Shown in pieces: positions 22,418 to 26,904 of a DNA stretch of 26,904 nucleotides. The notes beneath the pieces were generated by a model. That model searched no databases. It was not told the origin of the DNA and was given only the letters and a program-made list of their open reading frames with translations. Location: contig CAMLEQ010000010.1 in the NCBI GenBank assembly GCA_946479015.1, positions 1 to 26,904 of the forward strand, read 5' to 3'. The DNA comes from an uncultured Gemmatimonadota bacterium (GTDB lineage: Bacteria > Gemmatimonadota > Gemmatimonadetes > Gemmatimonadales > Gemmatimonadaceae). Position 1 is the first letter of the stretch; each line of letters starts with the position of its first letter. A program made the translations under genes and the position numbers.

Positions 22418-25048
22418 ATGCGCTTTCGACCCGCCGTCCTCGCCGGGCGCGCCGCCGTGCTCGTCATCCTCGCCGCCTGCGGCGGGGACTCGAGCGGCCC
22501 GGACACGCCCACCCCCGCCTCGATCACCATCCAGCCGGGGGCCGGCGCGCTCGATGCGATCGGCGCGACGGCGCAGCTCACGGCGACGGTGAAGGACCAG
22601 CACGGGCAGCCGATCGCCGGCGCCACGGTCACCTGGCACTCCGGAAGCGAGAGCATCGCGACCGTGAACGGCTCCGGTCTCGTGACCGCGGTCGCGAACG
22701 GGAGCGCGGACATCACCGCGTCGGTGGGGAGCGTGCAGGGTCACCTGATGGTGACAGTCGCCCAGGGGGTGCGCGCGATGGTGAAGCCGTTCGGCGATGC
22801 GCAGGCGGGGGTCGCTGGGCAGCCGCTCTCCGCGCCGCTGGTGGTGCAGGTGAACGACAGGCTGGGGCACGGTGTCGCGGGGGTCGCCGTCTCCTTCGGC
22901 GCCGACGCGGGCGATGGGAGCATGTCGCCGGCCACCGCCATGACGGCCGCGAACGGGCAGGCGCAGACGACGTGGACGCTCGGCGGCACCGCCGGGGCGC
23001 AGCGCGCGAGCGCCGTCGTGGCGGGGCTCGACAGCGTGCACTTCACCGCCACGGCGGTGGACCCGGCGGACGCGCCGGCGATCACGGCGATCGCGCCGGA
23101 CACACTCGTGGAGGGACAGTCGTTCACGATCACGGGGCGGAACTTCAGCGCGACGCCATCGGGGAACGTCGTGAAGGTCGATGGCGACCCGGCCACGGTC
23201 ACCGCCGCGACGCCGACGAGCCTCACCGTGGTCGTGCCGTCCTCCGTGTGCAAGCCGGTGCGCCTCGCGACCGTCAGCGTGCAGGCGGGAATCATCACGG
23301 CCACGAGCGCCGCCGTCCCGGTGCGGCCGGCCGCGTTCACCACGTTGGCGGTGGGGGAGGAGCTGGTGGTGCAGGACCCGACGAAGTTCTGTCTGCAGTT
23401 CGCGCCCGCCGCCGGCGGCTCCGACATGTACGTGATGGGGCTCTCCGCGCCGGCCGAGCTGCCGGGGGCCGTGCTCCCGTTCCGCGTGCAGGCGCGCGGC
23501 GGCGCCTCCGCCGGCGCCATGATGGGGCCGCAGCTCCCCATGCCGCCGATCGCGTCCGCGATGCCGCGGGTGGCGCCGTCGATGCGCGGCGGCTCGGGCG
23601 CATCGCTCCGCGCCTCGCGCGAGCTGCTGCGCGGCCGCGCGCGCGCCGAGGCCAAGCTCCGCGGCTGGGAGGCGCGCACGCTCCCCACGCTCGCCGCGCA
23701 CCGTCGCCGTCGCGGGGCGCTCTCGGCGAGCGTCGCCCCGCTCGCGACCACCGGCACTCCGGCGGTGGGGGATACGCTCACCCTTCGCGTCCCGAACCTC
23801 GCGGCGTCGAACCTGTGCTCGAGCTACACCACCATCCGCGCGGTGGTGCGCGTGATCGGGAGCGCGGGGATCTGGGTGCAGGACGTCGCCAATCCCACCA
23901 CCGATGCGCTGACGCTCGCCGACATGCAGGCGGCGAGCGACGAGTTCGACACGAACGTGTACGCGACCGACGTCGCCTACTTCGGGCAGCCGAGCGACAT
24001 CGACGGCAACGGGCGCGTGATCGTCGTGCTCACCTGGCAGGTGAACAAGTCGAAGGGCATCCTCGGCTTCGTGTTCTCCGGGGACCTCTTCCCCGGCGAT
24101 CCGAGCTGCCCCCAGAGCAACGGCGGGGAGCTGTACTACGGTCAGGTCCCCGACCCGGCGAACGTCGCGGGAACGGGCGCCCGCAGCAAAGCCGACGTGC
24201 TCCAGCAGATGCCCGAGCTGATCGCGCACGAGTTCTCGCACATCATCCAGACCTCCCAGCGCGTGATCCTCCACGACGGCACGTTCATGGAAGGGTGGGA
24301 GATGGAGGGGCAGGCGACGTTCGCCGAGGAGCTGGTGGGGCAGGCGGTGCTGGGGAACACGTCGGGGCAGAACTACGGGGCGAGCGTCGGCTTCGGCACG
24401 GGGTACGACTGGTACGCGGATCCGCTGGTGAAGTGGATGGAGTATTTCGGCGACCTCGGCCAGAACCAGCAGGCCGCGAACGCCCCCGACCTGTGCACCG
24501 TGTACGGCAACCTCGATCTGACGAACCTGCCCTGCGACGTGTCGGCGTTCTACGGCGCGTCGTGGATCCTCCAGCGGTACATCGGGGACCAGTACGGGCC
24601 CACGTATCCGGGAGGGCTGCAGCAGCTCACCCGCGACTGGGTGGCGAAGAACCCGACGTTGAGCGGCACGCAGAACATCGGGGCGCTGCTCGGCGTGGAC
24701 TACGACCAGCTCTTCGTGCGCTTCGCCACCGCCCTCGCGCTGGACGACCAGGTCAACATCTCGGGCTCCGCGAGCTGGGTGCCGAGCCAGTTCAGCATCA
24801 CGAGCTGGAACTCCAGCAACCTGGCCAGCTACGTGTCCACCTGCTGCGGCTTCGGCTGGCTCGCGCCGCCGGGGATGGGCTTCGCGGACGACAGCGCGAG
24901 CCGCAGCGTGCGGGGCGGGAGCACGGCGTACACGGTGCTCTCCGCAAGCGGGGCGCATCCGGCGGCGGCGATCCAGGTGACCACCCCCGGCGGCGCGCCG
25001 CTCGGCACGACGCTCCGGCCGGCGCTCTGGATCGTGAGGGTGCAGTGA
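22418..25048 (+). CDS. Zinc metalloprotease lipoprotein with Ig-like domains (M30/gluzincin-like)
   Basis: The 876-residue protein starts MRFRPAVLAG and has a lipobox LAAC at about residues 18-21, followed by GGDSSGPDTP. Ig-like domains come next: a Big_2-like repeat (about 30-110, WHSGSESIATVNGSGLVTAV), a second Big_1-like domain (about 115-215) and an IPT/TIG domain (about 220-290, ITAIAPDTLVEGQSFTITG). An Ala/Gly/Met/Pro- and Arg-rich linker (about 365-440) leads to the catalytic domain with HEFSH at 604-608 and the downstream MEGQATFAEEL, where Glu630 is a plausible third zinc ligand. HExxH plus EGxA fits gluzincins such as peptidase family M30 (hyicolysin-like). Cell-surface proteolysis is likely. 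It is coupled to the next gene by a GTGA overlap. Confidence 0.88.
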   Translation: MRFRPAVLAGRAAVLVILAACGGDSSGPDTPTPASITIQPGAGALDAIGATAQLTATVKDQHGQPIAGATVTWHSGSESIATVNGSGLVTAVANGSADITASVGSVQGHLMVTVAQGVRAMVKPFGDAQAGVAGQPLSAPLVVQVNDRLGHGVAGVAVSFGADAGDGSMSPATAMTAANGQAQTTWTLGGTAGAQRASAVVAGLDSVHFTATAVDPADAPAITAIAPDTLVEGQSFTITGRNFSATPSGNVVKVDGDPATVTAATPTSLTVVVPSSVCKPVRLATVSVQAGIITATSAAVPVRPAAFTTLAVGEELVVQDPTKFCLQFAPAAGGSDMYVMGLSAPAELPGAVLPFRVQARGGASAGAMMGPQLPMPPIASAMPRVAPSMRGGSGASLRASRELLRGRARAEAKLRGWEARTLPTLAAHRRRRGALSASVAPLATTGTPAVGDTLTLRVPNLAASNLCSSYTTIRAVVRVIGSAGIWVQDVANPTTDALTLADMQAASDEFDTNVYATDVAYFGQPSDIDGNGRVIVVLTWQVNKSKGILGFVFSGDLFPGDPSCPQSNGGELYYGQVPDPANVAGTGARSKADVLQQMPELIAHEFSHIIQTSQRVILHDGTFMEGWEMEGQATFAEELVGQAVLGNTSGQNYGASVGFGTGYDWYADPLVKWMEYFGDLGQNQQAANAPDLCTVYGNLDLTNLPCDVSAFYGASWILQRYIGDQYGPTYPGGLQQLTRDWVAKNPTLSGTQNIGALLGVDYDQLFVRFATALALDDQVNISGSASWVPSQFSITSWNSSNLASYVSTCCGFGWLAPPGMGFADDSASRSVRGGSTAYTVLSASGAHPAAAIQVTTPGGAPLGTTLRPALWIVRVQ

Positions 25049-25587
25049 GCGCTCCGGGGCGCGTGGCCGTCCTGGCGGCCGCGCTCTGCATCGCCGCCTG
25101 CGCGACGCCGAGTCGTCAGGCGGCGATGGGCGGCTCGCCCGATCCTGCCGGGCAGGACACGAGCGCGAGCGGAACCATCCACGTGGTGGGCGCGGCGCCG
25201 CGCCCGGTGGTGGCGCTGGAGGCGGGGGGGACGCGGGTGGCCCTCATCGGCGCGATGGCCGCCGAGCTGGCGACGCTCGATGGCGCCGAGGTCACAGTGC
25301 GGGGGAGGGCGGGCGCGAGCCCGGTACCCATGGGACGCGGAGGGCGCGCGATCACCGTGCGCGAGTACGACATCGATGCGATCGCGGGGCGCAAGCCAGT
25401 GGTGGGGATCCTGGTCGCCGACAGCGCCGGCGTCCGGGTCGATTCGGTCGAGCTCGCGGACGCGCCGGCCCGGCTCGTGGAGCTCGCCGGCAGCAAGGTG
25501 TGGGTGATCGGCGCGCGCACGCCGGCCGGCGCGCTGCGAGTGGACAGCTACGGCGTGCTGCGGAGCGGAGCGGGCGGACACGACTGA
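25045..25587 (+). CDS. Small lipoprotein with OB-like fold
   Basis: The 180-residue protein starts with GTG 25045, overlapping the protease stop (GTGA). A short signal ends in lipobox IAAC at Cys20. The body is beta-rich: TIHVVGAAPRPVVALEAGG, TRVALIGAMAAELATLDGAEVTVRGRAG, then a second block (VREYDIDAIAGRKPVVGILVADSAGVRV, VWVIGARTPAGALRVDSYGVLR). The G-x-E-V-x-V-x-G strand pattern resembles OB-fold/BOF envelope proteins, but I do not recognise a named family. Coupling to the protease suggests a partner, inhibitor or assembly factor for it (inference). Confidence 0.78.
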   Translation: MSAPGRVAVLAAALCIAACATPSRQAAMGGSPDPAGQDTSASGTIHVVGAAPRPVVALEAGGTRVALIGAMAAELATLDGAEVTVRGRAGASPVPMGRGGRAITVREYDIDAIAGRKPVVGILVADSAGVRVDSVELADAPARLVELAGSKVWVIGARTPAGALRVDSYGVLRSGAGGHD

Positions 25588-25710
25588 GCGGGGCCGTCGC
25601 GAGTCTCGACACGCCACCCGTTTCAGCATATCCATGTCGCGAGCCGGCGGCTCCGTCCCTCGCCGGCGCTCTCTCGCCTCGCGCTGTACCAGGCGCGGGA
25701 GAACCCACCG

Positions 25711-26664
25711 ATGTCCTGCGCCGCTCGCGACCACTCACGTTCCCACCGCGCGGCGAGCGCCACGCGCTTCGCGTACGCGTCGTATCTGCTGCTCGCCGCC
25801 GTCGCGTGCTCCTCACCCACGGAGTCGCCGCCAGTCGCGCACGCACGCCCCGGGACGGTGAGCGGCGCGGTGGCGGCGCCCACCCCCGCCGTGCTGGTGG
25901 GCGCGGGGGACATCGCGAGCTGCGCCTCGAGCGGCGATGAGGCGACTGCTCGTCTCCTGGCCAGGTATTCCGGCACGGTGTTCACCGCCGGCGACAACGC
26001 CTACGAGGCGGGGAGCGCCGCGGATTACGCCAACTGCTACGGGCCGAGCTGGGGGCGGCAGAAGTGGCGCACGCGCCCCGCTCCGGGCAATCACGAGTAT
26101 CACACCGCCGGCGCCGCGGCATACTTCGCGTACTTCGGCGCGGCGGCGGGGCGCGCCGGCGCGGGCTGGTACAGCTACGACCTGAAGGACTGGCACGTGG
26201 TGGTGCTGAACAGCAACGTGAGTATGAGCGCGACCTCGCCTCAGGTGGCGTGGCTGAAGGCGGACCTCGCCGCGCACCGGAAGCGCTGCGCGCTCGTGTA
26301 CTGGCATCACCCGCTGTTCAGCTCCGGCCCCCACGGCAACAACACCTTCGTGCGACCGGTGTGGCAGGTGCTCTACCAGATGGGCGTGGACGTGGTGGTG
26401 AACGGGCACGACCACGACTACGAGCGCTTCGCGCCGCAGCGCCCGGACGGCACGTGGGACCCGCAGCGCGGCATCCGCGAATTCGTCGTGGGCCTCGGCG
26501 GCCGGAGCCGCTACTCCTTCGTCACGGTGCGCCGCAACAGCCAGGCGCGCTACAACGCGCGATTCGGCGTGATCGTGCTCTCGCTCTTTCCCACGAGCTA
26601 CCACTGGGCCTTCCTCGGCACGGACGCGCTGGTGAAGGACTCGGGGGTGGCCAACTGCCACTAG
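25711..26664 (+). CDS. Metallophosphoesterase (purple acid phosphatase-like) lipoprotein
   Basis: The 317-residue protein has all five calcineurin-type metal motifs: GD (Asp67 in GAGDIAS), GDN (Asp95 in TAGDNAYEAG), GNHE (Asn127-His128), His200 in YWHHPLFSSG and GHDH (His233, His235 in NGHDHDYERF). The set indicates a two-metal phosphoesterase acting outside the cytoplasm. The N-terminus is a signal with VACSS; Cys33 is a probable lipidation site, so it is likely envelope-anchored. GGGAGA 8 bases upstream supports ATG 25711. The C-terminal FVVGLGGRSRYSF and IVLSLFPTSYHWAF strands match the family's usual last sheet. It is about 120 bases after the small lipoprotein and may be co-transcribed. 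The substrate is unknown. Confidence 0.93.
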   Translation: MSCAARDHSRSHRAASATRFAYASYLLLAAVACSSPTESPPVAHARPGTVSGAVAAPTPAVLVGAGDIASCASSGDEATARLLARYSGTVFTAGDNAYEAGSAADYANCYGPSWGRQKWRTRPAPGNHEYHTAGAAAYFAYFGAAAGRAGAGWYSYDLKDWHVVVLNSNVSMSATSPQVAWLKADLAAHRKRCALVYWHHPLFSSGPHGNNTFVRPVWQVLYQMGVDVVVNGHDHDYERFAPQRPDGTWDPQRGIREFVVGLGGRSRYSFVTVRRNSQARYNARFGVIVLSLFPTSYHWAFLGTDALVKDSGVANCH

Positions 26665-26668
26665 CCGC

Positions 26669-26738
26669 GCTCCTCGGCCGGACCGAGTTCCGCTCGGGCT
26701 CCTCGGCCGGACCGAGTTCCACTCGGGCTCCTCGGCCG
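26669..26738. repeat. 29-bp tandem repeat, about 2.4 copies
   Basis: Unit 1 (26669-26697) and unit 2 (26698-26726) differ by a single base (G to A), followed by 12 identical bases of a third copy. Each unit alternates CTCGG and CCGAG, so every copy can pair with itself or with its neighbour in several registers. It starts 4 bases after the phosphoesterase stop. It may be a REP-like 3' structure or a slippage-prone array. Confidence 0.8.
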
Positions 26739-26790
26739 TGGCGCCGGGGGCCATTCGCTTCGGCGGCGTGCGCGCTTACACGCTGCGAGC

Positions 26791-26850
26791 CTCCCCGGGC
26801 GCCAGACCCTACTACCGCCTGACGAGCATCGACCGTCGGCGCCCGGGGAG
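26791..26850. repeat. 13-bp inverted repeat with 34-base spacer
   Basis: CTCCCCGGGCGCC (26791-26803) is perfectly complementary to GGCGCCCGGGGAG (26838-26850). The right arm is followed by TCTCTTGCT, partly T-rich. It could be a terminator with a large loop, a structured RNA or an end of a mobile element. No gene was recognised in 26665-26904. Confidence 0.65.
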
Positions 26851-26904
26851 TCTCTTGCTACGCGCGAACGCCGCCTGCGCGAACGGCCCCCGCCGCCTGC
26901 CCTG

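Overview
The window is very GC-rich, densely packed DNA from a Gram-negative bacterium. Several traits point to a Gemmatimonadota-like lineage (Gemmatimonas/Gemmatirosa relatives): secreted lipoproteins whose mature ends begin CGGDS, BACON and BNR/Asp-box secreted proteins, an orphan TonB C-terminal protein, a PA2169-type four-helix protein, and frequent 4-base GTGA gene overlaps. That placement rests on protein style, not on a marker gene; no rRNA, tRNA, CRISPR array or phage gene was seen.

Layout. (1) 1-1877, + strand: homopolymer and heptamer repeats, then a three-gene operon (SRPBCC protein, short SDR-like NAD(P)-binding protein, TetR regulator) behind a promoter whose -10 box lies in a perfect 18-bp palindrome; the mRNA looks leaderless. 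(2) 1890-5517, - strand: MFS exporter, Tat-exported epoxide-hydrolase-like protein, and a PLP threonine/serine dehydratase-like enzyme. (3) 5528-7477, +: ABC half-exporter divergent from the MFS gene; one large AT-rich inverted repeat (5498-5544) holds the first candidate start codons of both. (4) 7658-10009: a BACON/beta-propeller lipoprotein, then a truncated patatin pseudogene. (5) 10287-12592, +: TonB C-terminal protein overlapping a methyl-accepting chemotaxis protein with a tandem HAMP array. (6) 12632-15136, -: PAS histidine kinase, its overlapping three-cysteine partner protein (resembles metanogen output domain 1), and a MarR regulator. (7) 15316-17156, +: four-helix membrane protein, SDR oxidoreductase, PA2169-like four-helix-bundle protein. 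(8) 17327-22002, +: a 1109-residue secreted BNR/sortilin-like protein and two unrecognised small proteins. (9) 22073-22246, -: a relic of an IS3-type transposase. (10) 22418-26664, +: M30-like zinc metalloprotease lipoprotein, a small overlapping lipoprotein, and a metallophosphoesterase lipoprotein, followed by tandem and inverted repeats at the right edge.

How the parts fit. The left third reads as regulated detoxification or efflux (TetR operon, MFS plus epoxide hydrolase, ABC exporter). The centre is sensory (MCP, kinase with a cysteine-rich partner, MarR). The right third is cell-envelope export (three lipoproteins and a very large secreted repeat protein). The most unusual signals are regulatory: start codons buried in palindromes with -10 boxes 6-7 bases upstream, and an element of the form TTGAA-N5-TAAACTATTT shared by the MFS/ABC divergent site and the site next to the MarR gene. 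Gene ends are marked by strong GC hairpins without U-tracts.
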